Positions 1 through 8,520 of a DNA stretch of 64,000 bases are shown here, piece after piece. The DNA is taken from the NCBI GenBank assembly GCA_019635415.1, contig JAHBZN010000002.1, forward strand, positions 496,001 to 560,000, in the 5' to 3' direction. Origin of the DNA: Ramlibacter sp. GTDB lineage: Bacteria > Pseudomonadota > Gammaproteobacteria > Burkholderiales > Burkholderiaceae_C. Below the pieces are notes generated by a model, which was not told the origin of the DNA, ran no database searches, and was given only the letters and a program-made list of their open reading frames with translations. The translations under genes and the position numbers were made by a program. Position 1 is the stretch's first letter; the number at the start of each line of letters is the position of its first letter.

Positions 1-2
1 AC

Positions 3-2000
3 CTCAAGCGCTACCAATTGATCAACACTGGCACGGCCGTGGACCTCGGCGATGCGCTGGGGGTCAACGCCATCAACCTGCAGACCGGCTTCGTGTCGGA
101 GTGCGCGGCGAGTTACTGGACGTCCGACTCCGCCTCGTATTGGCAGGACGTACCGGTCAATCCGGTCCCCTCAAGCACCTGCTCGGCTTTCCCCACGGTG
201 GGAGGTTTGACGGGTAGCCGCTGGTCGGACCTGCCGGACGGACCCACGGTGGAGAAGGGCGGCGTAGCGGAAATCATGCGCAAGGGCAATTCGCCGCCGA
301 CGACGGATACCTCGCCGACCTGGACGTCGAACCGCACGCTGTACACGCTGGCCTCCAGCTCGTCCCTCTCGCTGGTGACCCTGTCGGCCTCGACCACGGG
401 GTTGTCCGGAACCCTGGTGAAATGGATTTCCGGTAGCGAAGACGCCGCAGCGGGTCTCGAGAAAACTTCCAACACCGGCACCAGCACCCGGCCCTCGATC
501 CATGGCGACGTCATCCACTCGCGGCCGCTGCCCGTCAATTACGGGGGTTCGACCGGCGTTACCGTCTACTATGGTGCCAACGATGGCTTCTTCCGGGCGG
601 TGGATGCCGCCACGGGCCGCGAGCGCTGGGGCTTTGCAGCGCCTGAATTCTTCCCGCGGATGCAGCGTCTGCATGACAACAGCCCGATGGTCAACTACCC
701 GACCCTGCCGTCGGGCATCACACCCACGCCGACGCCGAAGGACTACTTCTTCGATGGCTCCATCGGCCTGTACCAGAAGGCGGACAACTCAAAGATCTGG
801 ATATTCCCCACCATGCGTCGTGGCGGGCGGATGGTCTACGCGATGGACGTGACCAACCCGGCGTCTCCGACCGTCAAGTGGCGCGTCGGATGCCCCAACC
901 TCACCAACGACACGGGGTGCACGGCCGGTTTCAGTTCCATGGGCCAGACCTGGTCAACGCCCAACGTCGGCTTCATGAAAGGCTACTCCACGAGTACCCC
1001 GCTGGTGGTGGTGGGTGGCGGCTACGACGGATGCGAAGACACCAACGGAGCGTCTCCGGCCTGTGCCAGCCGCAAGGGCAACGCGGTGTACGTGATCAAC
1101 GCGGACACGGGCGGTCTGGTGGCGTCGTTCGCCACCTCGGGCAGCGTGCCGGCCGATGTGGTGATGTCGGACGTGAATGCCGACGGCTCGGTGGACTACG
1201 CCTATGTCACCGACTCCACGGGCAACATCTACCGGATCGACTTCTCCAACGCAGCGGGAACGCCGCTCGCCGCGGCGTCCTGGGGCATGCGCAAGGTGGC
1301 GTACACCAGCGGTGGAGGGCGGAAGTTCCTGTATCCCCCCGCGCTGCTCAATGTGCCCGGAAAAATGTACCTGGCGCTGGGCACGGGGGATCGTGAGCAT
1401 CCGCTGAACACCCACTATCCCTACTCCACGCCGATCACCAACAGGTTCTATGTCTTCCTGGACGATCTCTCGGTGCTGCCAAGCTCAGCCGCACCCGCGG
1501 TGGCCATGGACACGGACACCAACATGAAGGACTACACCGTCGCGCCGGCCTGTGCCGAGGCCGGAGTGACCCCGTCATCAGGCCTGAAGGGATGGCGCAT
1601 GGATCTCACGGGTCGGGGCGAACAGTCGATCACATCGGCCCTGATCGCTGGCGGTCTCGTGACCTTCAACACCAACCGGGCCACTCCGTCGGCCGGCACC
1701 TGCTCTGCCTCATTGGGTGAGTCCCGGGGCTACTGGATGAACCTGCTGAACAGCACGGGCGCGATCGGCACCACGGGCCTGTGCGGAGGCGACCGGTCGT
1801 CGGCCTTCGTCGGCGGGGGCCTCACCCCGTCACCCACCGTGGCCACGGTGGAAATCAATGGCAAGCCGACCACGGTGGTGATCGGTTCGGTGCAGCGCAC
1901 GGGGGGGGCCAGCTCGGGGATTGCTCCGCAGCGCGTGAAGCCGACCATCTCGTCGCGTCGCCGCTTCATCTTCTGGAAGTCGGACGCCGCCAGCGAATAG
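3..2000 (+). CDS. pilY1: PilY1-like type IV pilus assembly/adhesion protein, C-terminal part (5' end outside window)
   Basis: The reading frame is open to the left edge, so the N-terminus is missing and about 665 residues are visible. They include the PilY1 C-terminal beta-propeller: a GANDGFFRAVDAATG motif (from about nt 567), repeated Gly-rich blades, and an EF-hand-like calcium loop DVNADGSVD at nt 1170-1196, followed by a YRIDF strand. In known systems PilY1 sits at the pilus tip or outer membrane and controls pilus extension, retraction and adhesion in a calcium-dependent way. The minor pilin genes that usually precede it would lie upstream of the window. It ends with TAG 8 bp from the convergent dinB stop. 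Family assignment is secure; exact paralogue and function are inferred. Confidence 0.85.
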   Translation, partial: LKRYQLINTGTAVDLGDALGVNAINLQTGFVSECAASYWTSDSASYWQDVPVNPVPSSTCSAFPTVGGLTGSRWSDLPDGPTVEKGGVAEIMRKGNSPPTTDTSPTWTSNRTLYTLASSSSLSLVTLSASTTGLSGTLVKWISGSEDAAAGLEKTSNTGTSTRPSIHGDVIHSRPLPVNYGGSTGVTVYYGANDGFFRAVDAATGRERWGFAAPEFFPRMQRLHDNSPMVNYPTLPSGITPTPTPKDYFFDGSIGLYQKADNSKIWIFPTMRRGGRMVYAMDVTNPASPTVKWRVGCPNLTNDTGCTAGFSSMGQTWSTPNVGFMKGYSTSTPLVVVGGGYDGCEDTNGASPACASRKGNAVYVINADTGGLVASFATSGSVPADVVMSDVNADGSVDYAYVTDSTGNIYRIDFSNAAGTPLAAASWGMRKVAYTSGGGRKFLYPPALLNVPGKMYLALGTGDREHPLNTHYPYSTPITNRFYVFLDDLSVLPSSAAPAVAMDTDTNMKDYTVAPACAEAGVTPSSGLKGWRMDLTGRGEQSITSALIAGGLVTFNTNRATPSAGTCSASLGESRGYWMNLLNSTGAIGTTGLCGGDRSSAFVGGGLTPSPTVATVEINGKPTTVVIGSVQRTGGASSGIAPQRVKPTISSRRRFIFWKSDAASE

Positions 2001-2007
2001 TCCCCGC

Positions 2008-3255
2008 TCAGAATAACTGGTCACCGCCTGCTTCAATCTTTGTAGCAGGCGGTGACCGTTTGACGGGCACTACCGGGGGTTTTTCTTCGGATCCGTCCAG
2101 ATCGGCGACTTTCAGCAGGTTGCCAACCCGCACCCCCAGGAGCCGCAGTCGTGGACCGAGGTCCACGCGCTTGAGGCACTGACCGGCGGTCTGCCGGATC
2201 GTCTTCGCGTCGGCGGTGAAGTGGTCCAGCGTCTGGTCTCGCGTGACGATCTTGAAGTTGTCGTAACGCAGCTTCACGCCGATGGTGCGCCCCACATAGC
2301 CTTTTCGCTGCAGGTCGCCAGCCACACGCTGGCACAGGTCGGTGAAGATGGCCCCGAGCTCGGCCTTGTCGCGAACCGCGTGCAGGTCACGGTCGAAAGT
2401 GGTTTCCCGGCTCATGGACACCGGCTCGCTCTCGGTCACCACGGGCCGGTCGTCGCGGCCCCAGGACGCGTCGTGCATCCATGCGCCGTAGGACTTGCCG
2501 AAATGCGCCACCAGCCACTCGCGCGGCCGGGCAGCAATGTCACCCACGGTCTGCAGCCCGAATCCGTGCAGCTTGACTTCGGCCTTGGGCCCGATGCCGT
2601 TGATCTTGCGCACGGGCAGCGGCCAGATGCGGCCCTGAACGTCGTCCTCGTGCACGATGGAAATGCCATTGGGCTTGTTGAACTCGCTGGCCATCTTGGC
2701 CAGCAGCTTGTTGGGGGCCACGCCAATGGAGCAGGTGAGCCGCGTTGCCTCGAAAATGCTCTTCTGGATCAGGCGGGCGAGCACGCGACCTCCCTCGCGC
2801 TGGCCACCGGGGACGTTGGTGAAATCGATGTACACCTCGTCCACGCCGCGGTCCTCCACCAGCGGCGCGATCTCGCGGATGATGGTCTTGAACTGGCGCG
2901 AATACCTGCGCACCTCTTCAAAGTCCACCGGCAGCACCAGGGCCTGCGGGCACAGGCGCGCGGCCTTCATCATGCCCATGGCCGAACCCACGCCGAACTG
3001 GCGTGCCGGGTAGGTGGCGGTGGTGATCACGCCGCGGCCGACGTAGTCCTTGAGCAGGGGGAACGCGGTGGCGGGGATTTCGCTCAGGGGCAGGCCGGCG
3101 TACTGGTCGCGCAGCATTTCGTCCACCTTGCGCCGGCCGCCGCCGATGACCACGGGCAGCCCCTTGAGCTGGGGGTAGCGCAGCAGTTCCACTGACGCGT
3201 AGAACGCGTCCATGTCGAGGTGGGCGATGCGGCGCAGCGGCAGGTCGGGGGTCAC
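2008..3255 (-). CDS. dinB: DNA polymerase IV (Y-family, DinB)
   Basis: This 415-residue Y-family translesion polymerase reads past damaged bases. The N-terminal metal-binding motif HLDMDAFYASVE (D14, D16) and the catalytic VDEVYID (D139, E140) are intact, followed by helix-hairpin-helix and little-finger regions. It starts with GTG at 3255. Compared with E. coli DinB (about 350 residues, family knowledge) it has an insert at about residues 42-72 (through FPLLKDYVGRG), which I recall from other Burkholderiales, and a C-terminal extension. Residues 390-409 of that extension are encoded by a copy of the 58-bp coding repeat. The gene is convergent with pilY1. No LexA box was recognised in front of it. 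Confidence 0.95.
   Translation of the reverse strand: MTPDLPLRRIAHLDMDAFYASVELLRYPQLKGLPVVIGGGRRKVDEMLRDQYAGLPLSEIPATAFPLLKDYVGRGVITTATYPARQFGVGSAMGMMKAARLCPQALVLPVDFEEVRRYSRQFKTIIREIAPLVEDRGVDEVYIDFTNVPGGQREGGRVLARLIQKSIFEATRLTCSIGVAPNKLLAKMASEFNKPNGISIVHEDDVQGRIWPLPVRKINGIGPKAEVKLHGFGLQTVGDIAARPREWLVAHFGKSYGAWMHDASWGRDDRPVVTESEPVSMSRETTFDRDLHAVRDKAELGAIFTDLCQRVAGDLQRKGYVGRTIGVKLRYDNFKIVTRDQTLDHFTADAKTIRQTAGQCLKRVDLGPRLRLLGVRVGNLLKVADLDGSEEKPPVVPVKRSPPATKIEAGGDQLF
2019..2087 (+). repeat. 58-bp coding repeat, copy 1, with 14-bp perfect hairpin (3' end of dinB)
   Basis: The core is 2030-2087, in reverse orientation to dinB. It begins with the family dyad GCT-N11-AGC, which here extends to a perfect 14-bp inverted repeat (2019-2032 with 2044-2057, 11-nt loop). 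As read in dinB it encodes the EEK...VV...R...A.K..A peptide seen in three other copies. The strong hairpin near the end of dinB, in a convergent gene pair, could also help stop transcription, though there is no T-run. Confidence 0.8.
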
Positions 3256-3289
3256 CGTCCGAGCATAGCGCCGAGCCCGTCCGGTTGCG

Positions 3290-4993
3290 TCAGTGCGCTT
3301 TCAGCACGGCGATGTAGCCGGCCGTGTCCACGCCATTTTCCTTGCGGATCACGCTGGGCGCCAGGTGCAGCACTTCAAAGCCGTGCTGTTCCGCCAGACG
3401 CCGGATGTAGGCGGGCGATTGGGCGTAGCGGCGGGTGGGCCGGAGCACGAAGTCCTGCTCCTCGCAGGCCTCGATCGAGAAGCCGAACAGACCCGCACCG
3501 CGCAGGCCGCGCCGCACACCCGCGAACACCGGTTGCAGGTCGCCGATGTAGATGAACACGTCCGTGGACACCACCAGATCAAAGACCTGGTCCTGGTCCT
3601 GCAGGAATTCGGTCACGTCGCGGCACAGGAGCTGGCTGTACAGGCCGCGCGGGCGGGCCGCATCGAGCATGCCCGGCGACAGGTCCACCCCCACCAGGCT
3701 GCGTGTCACGGGCTGCAGCAGCGGGGCGCACAGGCCCGTGCCACAGCCCAGATCGAGGATGTCGTGCGGGCCCGGTCCCGCCAGCGGCAGCAGGGCTTCG
3801 CACAGGCGCTCATGGGCCTGGTACTGCAGCTTGCCCACCAGGTGATCATCGAAGCGATCGGCATAGCCGTCGAACAGGCTGACGATGTAGTCCGCCGGCG
3901 CCACGGGCGGCGCCGCTTCGCGGCCCATGGCCGCCAGTGCGAACAGGCCCGCCTGGGCGTCGCCGCCGCAGCGCAGGGCTTCGCGGTAGGAGTCGGCGGC
4001 CTCGTCCAGCCGGCCCAGCTCGCGCAGCGCATGGCCCTGGTTGATCAGAGCTTCGTGGAAATCGGGCTTGATGCGCAGCACGGCCTGGTAGTTTTCCAGC
4101 GCCTCCGCGTACTGCTCCATCTGGCCCAGAACATTGGCCCGTCCGTTCAGCGCCTCGAAATACCCCGGTCGCAGGTGCAGGGCGCGATCCAGGCTGGCCA
4201 GGCTGTCGTGTGTCGAGCGCCGCAGGGCCTGCAGCGCGAAGGCGCGGTGCACCAGGGCTTCGGGGTACTGGGGCCGAAGGCGCAGGGCCTGCTCATACCG
4301 GGCCAGGGCCTCATCAAACCGGCGGGCCTGCTGCAGCGCCAATCCGTGGTTGAACAGCGCTTCGGGAAACGCCGGTTGCAGCTGCAAGGCCTGGAGGAAG
4401 CTGGCAGCTCCCTCGTCATGCCGGTCCAGCAACGTCAGGCTGGAGCCTCGGTTGTTCCACACATCGGCATTGCCGGGCTCGCACTGCAGCGCCAGGTCAT
4501 AGGTTTCCAGTGCCTGCGCGTACTGACCCAGGCGGTGCAGGCACTGGCCGCGGTAGTTCAGCGCTTCGTAGAGATCGGGCTTGAGCGCCAGTGCCTGTTC
4601 GAAGGCGGCGATGGCTGGCTCGAACTGCCCGGCCATGCGCAAGGCCATGCCACGCGTGAGGTGGGCTCGCGCGTGTCCGGGCGACAGCGCAATGGCCTGG
4701 TCGCACCGCGCCAGCGCCTTGTCGTGCAGGCCCAGGTTCACCAGCACCCAGGCCAGGTTGGCCAGGGCGTCCGGGTCGCTGGCCTGCAGTTGCAGCGAGG
4801 TTTCGATCAGGCGGCGCGCGAGAAACCAGTCCCCTTGCTGGCTGACGATCACCCCCAGCAGATGCGGCACATGCAGGTACGCCGGGAAAGCCGCCAGGAT
4901 CTGCTCGTACAGCGCGCGGGCGGGATCCAGCTGGCCACTTTGCTGGAGTTCGATGGCCTGGGCAAATGCGGCGTCCGCTTCGGTGGGGGTCAT
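3290..4993 (-). CDS. Tetratricopeptide-repeat protein with C-terminal SAM methyltransferase domain
   Basis: This 567-residue two-part protein has about ten TPR units from the N-terminus to about residue 350 (recurring A.A....AL...P....A..N.G pattern). A class I SAM-dependent methyltransferase domain follows, whose motif I is DILDLGCGTG near residue 414. It resembles TPR/methyltransferase proteins of proteobacteria whose substrate is unknown to me; the TPR part presumably docks a partner or substrate. I chose the ATG at 4993 because it begins the first TPR helix; the longer open frame upstream overlaps the tetR gene and has shadow-like composition. It lies 43 bp downstream of tetR on the same strand and may be co-transcribed. 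Confidence 0.8.
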   Translation of the reverse strand: MTPTEADAAFAQAIELQQSGQLDPARALYEQILAAFPAYLHVPHLLGVIVSQQGDWFLARRLIETSLQLQASDPDALANLAWVLVNLGLHDKALARCDQAIALSPGHARAHLTRGMALRMAGQFEPAIAAFEQALALKPDLYEALNYRGQCLHRLGQYAQALETYDLALQCEPGNADVWNNRGSSLTLLDRHDEGAASFLQALQLQPAFPEALFNHGLALQQARRFDEALARYEQALRLRPQYPEALVHRAFALQALRRSTHDSLASLDRALHLRPGYFEALNGRANVLGQMEQYAEALENYQAVLRIKPDFHEALINQGHALRELGRLDEAADSYREALRCGGDAQAGLFALAAMGREAAPPVAPADYIVSLFDGYADRFDDHLVGKLQYQAHERLCEALLPLAGPGPHDILDLGCGTGLCAPLLQPVTRSLVGVDLSPGMLDAARPRGLYSQLLCRDVTEFLQDQDQVFDLVVSTDVFIYIGDLQPVFAGVRRGLRGAGLFGFSIEACEEQDFVLRPTRRYAQSPAYIRRLAEQHGFEVLHLAPSVIRKENGVDTAGYIAVLKAH

Positions 4994-5036
4994 GCGCCCG
5001 CATGTTACCCGCCGCAGGAGCGGGCCCGTCGGCAGG

Positions 5037-5711
5037 TCAGGCGCGCGGACCGCCCATGACCGCCAATGCGAAGTGCGTGACGGGCTGCGCGAGCTCGGGC
5101 AGGGCCGTGGCACCGCGCCGGCGCAGGCAGTCGCGGACCAGCTCCTCGATGCCGCCCACCATGGCCAGCAGGCTGGCATCCGACACCGGGGGCGACGTCG
5201 GGTCGTCGCGCTCGCGCAGCGTCTGCAGCGCGCGCCATTGCGCCACCCACTGGTCCAGCACCCAGCCGCGCAGCTCCAGCGCCCGTGCACCCGCTCCCAG
5301 CGTCTCGACCGAGAAGGCCCAGGTCACCTCGGGTGCGGCGGCCAGGGCCTGCAGGTAGGCCGCGATCGCCACCCGGGTGCGGCCCTGCCAGTCCATCGCC
5401 TCGGCGTCCCGCAGGGCCGCGCGGATCGCGCCAAACAGCGACTTCATGCCGCGGTCATAGGCGGCCAGGAAGCAGGCCTCCATGTCGGTGAACTGCTCGT
5501 AGAACGTGCGCCGCGACACCCCGGCCAGCGCGATCACGTCGGCCACGGTGGCCGCCTTGAAGCCCTTGGCCGCCACGATGTGTCCCATCGCGTCCAGCAG
5601 GCGGTTGCGCTGGGAGGCGGAGACGGCTTCCTGGGTGAGCGGGTGCCGCCCGCCTCGGGGCAACGTGCGTTCAGGCACGGCCGGGCGGGAAGGCAGTCGG
5701 CTTGCGGACAT
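5037..5711 (-). CDS. TetR/AcrR-family transcriptional regulator
   Basis: About 224 residues. The N-terminal TetR helix-turn-helix is clear: RLLDAMGHIVAAKGF, then ATVADVIALAGVSRRTFYEQF and a following MEACFLAAYD helix. The C-terminal ligand-binding half is unspecific. The gene is divergent from the DUF1304 gene, with a perfect inverted repeat between them, so it probably represses itself and that neighbour (inference). An alternative ATG lies at 5735, which would leave the inverted repeat only 2 bp from the start. Neither start has a clear Shine-Dalgarno; I prefer 5711 because it leaves room for a promoter. Confidence 0.88.
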   Translation of the reverse strand: MSASRLPSRPAVPERTLPRGGRHPLTQEAVSASQRNRLLDAMGHIVAAKGFKAATVADVIALAGVSRRTFYEQFTDMEACFLAAYDRGMKSLFGAIRAALRDAEAMDWQGRTRVAIAAYLQALAAAPEVTWAFSVETLGAGARALELRGWVLDQWVAQWRALQTLRERDDPTSPPVSDASLLAMVGGIEELVRDCLRRRGATALPELAQPVTHFALAVMGGPRA

Positions 5712-5737
5712 GATTGAAAAACGATAACATACCATTC

Positions 5738-5755
5738 AGAAACAATAATGTTTCT
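5738..5755. promoter_or_regulatory. Candidate TetR operator (6-bp arms, 6-bp spacer)
   Basis: AGAAAC-AATAAT-GTTTCT is a perfect dyad in a markedly AT-rich island between the divergent tetR and DUF1304 genes. Position, length and symmetry fit an operator for the TetR dimer, which would cover both promoters. There is no direct evidence of binding. Confidence 0.5.
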
Positions 5756-5772
5756 CAAAACAGGAGAACTCC

Positions 5773-6123
5773 ATGATCGCCATCGTGCTGACCGCGCTGG
5801 TCGCCTTGCTTCACTTCTACTTTCTGGTGCTGGAGATGTTTCTCTGGGACAAGCCCATGGGCCGCAAGGTGTTCAACACCACGCCCGAATTCGCCACCGC
5901 CTCCAAGGCGCTGGCCGCCAACCAGGGCCTGTACAACGGCTTCCTGGTGGCCGGCCTCGTCTGGGGCCTGCTGCTGGGCGCGGCAGGCCACGCGGTGCTG
6001 GTGTTCTTCCTGGGCTGCGTGATCGTCGCCGGTGTGTTCGGCGCTGCCACCGTCAACAAGCGCATCTTCTTTGTGCAGGCGGTGCCGGCCCTGCTGGCGC
6101 TGGGCACGCTGCTGCTGGGCTGA
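5773..6123 (+). CDS. DUF1304 family small integral membrane protein
   Basis: This 116-residue, four-helix membrane protein carries the DUF1304 pattern: a first helix with HFYFLVLEMFLW, then a KVFNTTPEF segment, an ASKALAANQGLYNGFLVAG helix and two more hydrophobic helices. The biochemical role of the family is not known to me. A good ribosome site (AGGAGA, 5762-5767) precedes the ATG. It is divergent from a TetR regulator across a palindromic operator, so it is probably expressed only when that regulator's ligand is present (inference). Confidence 0.85.
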   Translation: MIAIVLTALVALLHFYFLVLEMFLWDKPMGRKVFNTTPEFATASKALAANQGLYNGFLVAGLVWGLLLGAAGHAVLVFFLGCVIVAGVFGAATVNKRIFFVQAVPALLALGTLLLG

Positions 6124-6151
6124 GGCGCCGTCGGCGCCCGGGCGCGGCGGC

Positions 6152-7300
6152 TCAGTAGCTGCCGGGCAGCAGGATGCCCTTGTCCACGGTGCCGACACGG
6201 GTGTGGCCGCAGAAGGCCATGGAGAGATCCAGTTCCTTGTGGATGATTTGCAGGGTCTTGGTCACGCCTTCCTGGCCCAGGGCGCCCAGGCCGTAGAGGA
6301 ACGCCCGGCCGATGTAGGTGCCCTTGGCGCCCAGCGCCACGGCCTTGAGCACGTCCTGTCCGCTGCGCACGCCGCCGTCCATGTGCACCTCGATCTGGCT
6401 GCCCACCGCGTCCACCACCGCGGGCAGGGCGCGGATGCTGGACTCGGCGCCGTCGAGCTGGCGCCCCCCGTGGTTGGACACGATCAGCGCGTCGGCACCC
6501 GACTGCACCGCCAGGCGCGCGTCCTCCACGTCCTGGATGCCCTTGAGGATCAGCTTGCCGCCCCAGCGTTTCTTGATCCACTCCACGTCCCCCCAGTTCA
6601 GCGCGGGGTCGAACTGCTTGGCGGTCCATTCGCTGAGCGAGCCCATGTTCTCCACGCCCTTGACGTGGCCGACGATGTTGCCGAAGCCGTGGCGCCGGGT
6701 GCCGAGCATGCCCAGACCCCAGCGCGGCTTGGTCGCCATGTTGAGCATGTTGGTCAGCGTCAGCTTGGGCGGCGCGCTCAGGCCGTTTTTCAGGTCCTTG
6801 TGGCGCTGGCCGAGGATCTGCAGGTCCAGGGTGAGCACCAGGGCCGAACAGCCGGCGGCCTTGGCCCGGTCGATCAGCCGCTCGATGAAATCGCGGTCGC
6901 GCATCACGTAGAGCTGGAACCAGAACGGGTGGTTGTCCGTGCCCGCGGCCACGTCCTCGATCGAGCAGATGCTCATGGTGGACAGCGTGAACGGGATGCC
7001 GAAGGCCTTGGCCGCGCGCGCCGCCAGGATTTCGCCGTCGGCGTGCTGCATGCCCGTCAGGCCCGTCGGCGCAATCGCCACCGGCATGGCCACGTCCTGG
7101 CCGATCATCTGCGTGGCGGTGCTTCGGTTTTCCATGTTGACCGCCACCCGTTGGCGGAACTTGATGGACTGGAAATCGGCTTCGTTGGCGCGGTAGGTGC
7201 TCTCGGTCCAGCTGCCGGAGTCGGCGTAGTCATAGAACATGCGCGGCACGCGTCTTTTGGCCAGCACGCGCAGGTCTTCGATGGTGGTGATCACGGTCAT
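6152..7300 (-). CDS. lldD: FMN-dependent alpha-hydroxy-acid dehydrogenase (L-lactate dehydrogenase type)
   Basis: 382 residues of the glycolate oxidase / L-lactate dehydrogenase TIM-barrel family. Visible landmarks are the N-terminal RVPRMFYDYADSGSW segment, the FMN-binding region PVAIAPTGLTGM, and the active-site VSNHGGRQLDG, whose His is the catalytic base. The later HMDGGVRSGQDVLKA and GRAFLYGL segments bind the FMN phosphate. It would oxidise L-lactate or a similar 2-hydroxyacid and pass electrons to quinone or oxygen; the substrate cannot be fixed by eye, so the symbol is provisional. It is divergent from the SelA-like gene. Confidence 0.85.
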   Translation of the reverse strand: MTVITTIEDLRVLAKRRVPRMFYDYADSGSWTESTYRANEADFQSIKFRQRVAVNMENRSTATQMIGQDVAMPVAIAPTGLTGMQHADGEILAARAAKAFGIPFTLSTMSICSIEDVAAGTDNHPFWFQLYVMRDRDFIERLIDRAKAAGCSALVLTLDLQILGQRHKDLKNGLSAPPKLTLTNMLNMATKPRWGLGMLGTRRHGFGNIVGHVKGVENMGSLSEWTAKQFDPALNWGDVEWIKKRWGGKLILKGIQDVEDARLAVQSGADALIVSNHGGRQLDGAESSIRALPAVVDAVGSQIEVHMDGGVRSGQDVLKAVALGAKGTYIGRAFLYGLGALGQEGVTKTLQIIHKELDLSMAFCGHTRVGTVDKGILLPGSY

Positions 7301-7357
7301 GGGCTGTCTCCTCGCAAGCCTTCGATGCTATCGGGTCCGGCCGCTGGTGGATTGAAG

Positions 7358-7391
7358 AAATTTTGTGCCCGCCGCCCGCTGGCACAATTTT
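7358..7391. promoter_or_regulatory. Inverted repeat between lldD and the SelA-like gene
   Basis: TTGTGCC (7363-7369) and GGCACAA (7381-7387) form a perfect 7-bp dyad, flanked by AT-rich sequence on both sides. It lies in the 95-bp gap between two divergent genes, just in front of the second start codon. It may be an operator or part of a promoter; no regulator can be named. Confidence 0.3.
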
Positions 7392-7395
7392 GCTC

Positions 7396-8505
7396 ATGCC
7401 TGCACCCCCCGTCCGCCCGTCGGCGCCGCTGCGCCGCGTCATCAATGCCTGGGGCACGCCGACGCCGTATGGCGTGTCGCGCAGCGACGCCATCGTCGCC
7501 CAGGCGGTCGCCGACATGCTGCAGCGGCATGTGGTCGTGGCCGACCTGCAAGCCGAGGCCGGCCTGGCCCTGGCCCGCTGGGCCGGCGCGGAGGCGGGTT
7601 GTGTCACGCATTGCACGGCCGCGGCCATCACGCTGGCCGTCGCGGCCTGCATGGCCGGTCACGACCCCCGGCGCATTGCCCAGCTCCCGGATGCGACGGG
7701 CCTGCCCTCCCGGGTGCCGATGCTGGCTGCGCACCAGGTCGATTACGGCCAGCCCATCACGCAGGCGATCCGACTGGCGGGGGCACAGCCCGTGCCCTGC
7801 GACAACCCCGAAACCCTGGGCGCGGCGCTGGACCAGGCGCCTGCAGCCTGCGTGCTGGCCGTCGAGTCGCACCTGGCGCCGGGGTCGGGCCCCGACACCA
7901 CGCAGGCGTTGCTGGCGCAGGCCCGGCGAGCCGGCGTGCCCCTGGTGCTGGATGCCGCGGCCCAGGACTGGCGCGCTCCCGCGCTGGTGGCTTCGGGCGC
8001 CGATCTGGTGCTGCTCAGCGGACAGAAATACCTGCGCAGCCCCACGGCGGGGCTGGTGCTGGGCCGGGCCGGTCTGGTGCAGGCCCTGCAGGCCCAGCAC
8101 GCCGGCATCGGGCGTGCGATGAAGCCCACCAAAGAGTCACTGGCCGGTGTGCTGGCCGCCCTGCAGCAGCGCGCCGCAGAGTCACCGGACGCCTGGCGGG
8201 CCCGGCAGCAGCGCAAGGTGCAGGACCTGGCGGCGCAGCTCTCGGGCCAGCACGGGGTGCGACTCCTGCGCGAACCCGACCCCCTGGGCGGTGGCTTCGA
8301 CCGCCTCTGGCTCGACATCGATGCAGGTCTTGCGGGCTGCGACGCGAATGAGCTGGCGCGCCGGCTGCGGGAGGGCGACCCCGTGGTGGCGGTGGCGCCG
8401 CACCGGCTGGCGCGCGGGCAGGTCGGGCTGGAGCTCACGGCCGTGGACGACGCGGAACTGCCCGAACTGGGCCGGCGGCTGCGGCAGGCCCTGTCGGGCA
8501 CCTGA
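7396..8505 (+). CDS. SelA-like PLP-dependent enzyme (fold type I), function unassigned
   Basis: 369 residues. The segment LLSGQKYLRSPTAGLVLGR has the form of the PLP-lysine motif in SelA-like / DgaE proteins, with K211 as the probable Schiff-base lysine. It is followed by GIGRAMKPTKE, typical of that group. An early ITLAVAACMAG segment and VLDAAAQDW fit the cofactor pocket. Such proteins are often annotated as seryl-tRNA selenium transferase relatives, but the characterised ones act on sugar acids or amino acids. No selenocysteine machinery is nearby. I chose the ATG at 7396; a longer start at 7363 lies inside the promoter dyad. Confidence 0.7.
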   Translation: MPAPPVRPSAPLRRVINAWGTPTPYGVSRSDAIVAQAVADMLQRHVVVADLQAEAGLALARWAGAEAGCVTHCTAAAITLAVAACMAGHDPRRIAQLPDATGLPSRVPMLAAHQVDYGQPITQAIRLAGAQPVPCDNPETLGAALDQAPAACVLAVESHLAPGSGPDTTQALLAQARRAGVPLVLDAAAQDWRAPALVASGADLVLLSGQKYLRSPTAGLVLGRAGLVQALQAQHAGIGRAMKPTKESLAGVLAALQQRAAESPDAWRARQQRKVQDLAAQLSGQHGVRLLREPDPLGGGFDRLWLDIDAGLAGCDANELARRLREGDPVVAVAPHRLARGQVGLELTAVDDAELPELGRRLRQALSGT

Positions 8506-8520
8506 GGGCGCCCGCGGCCC

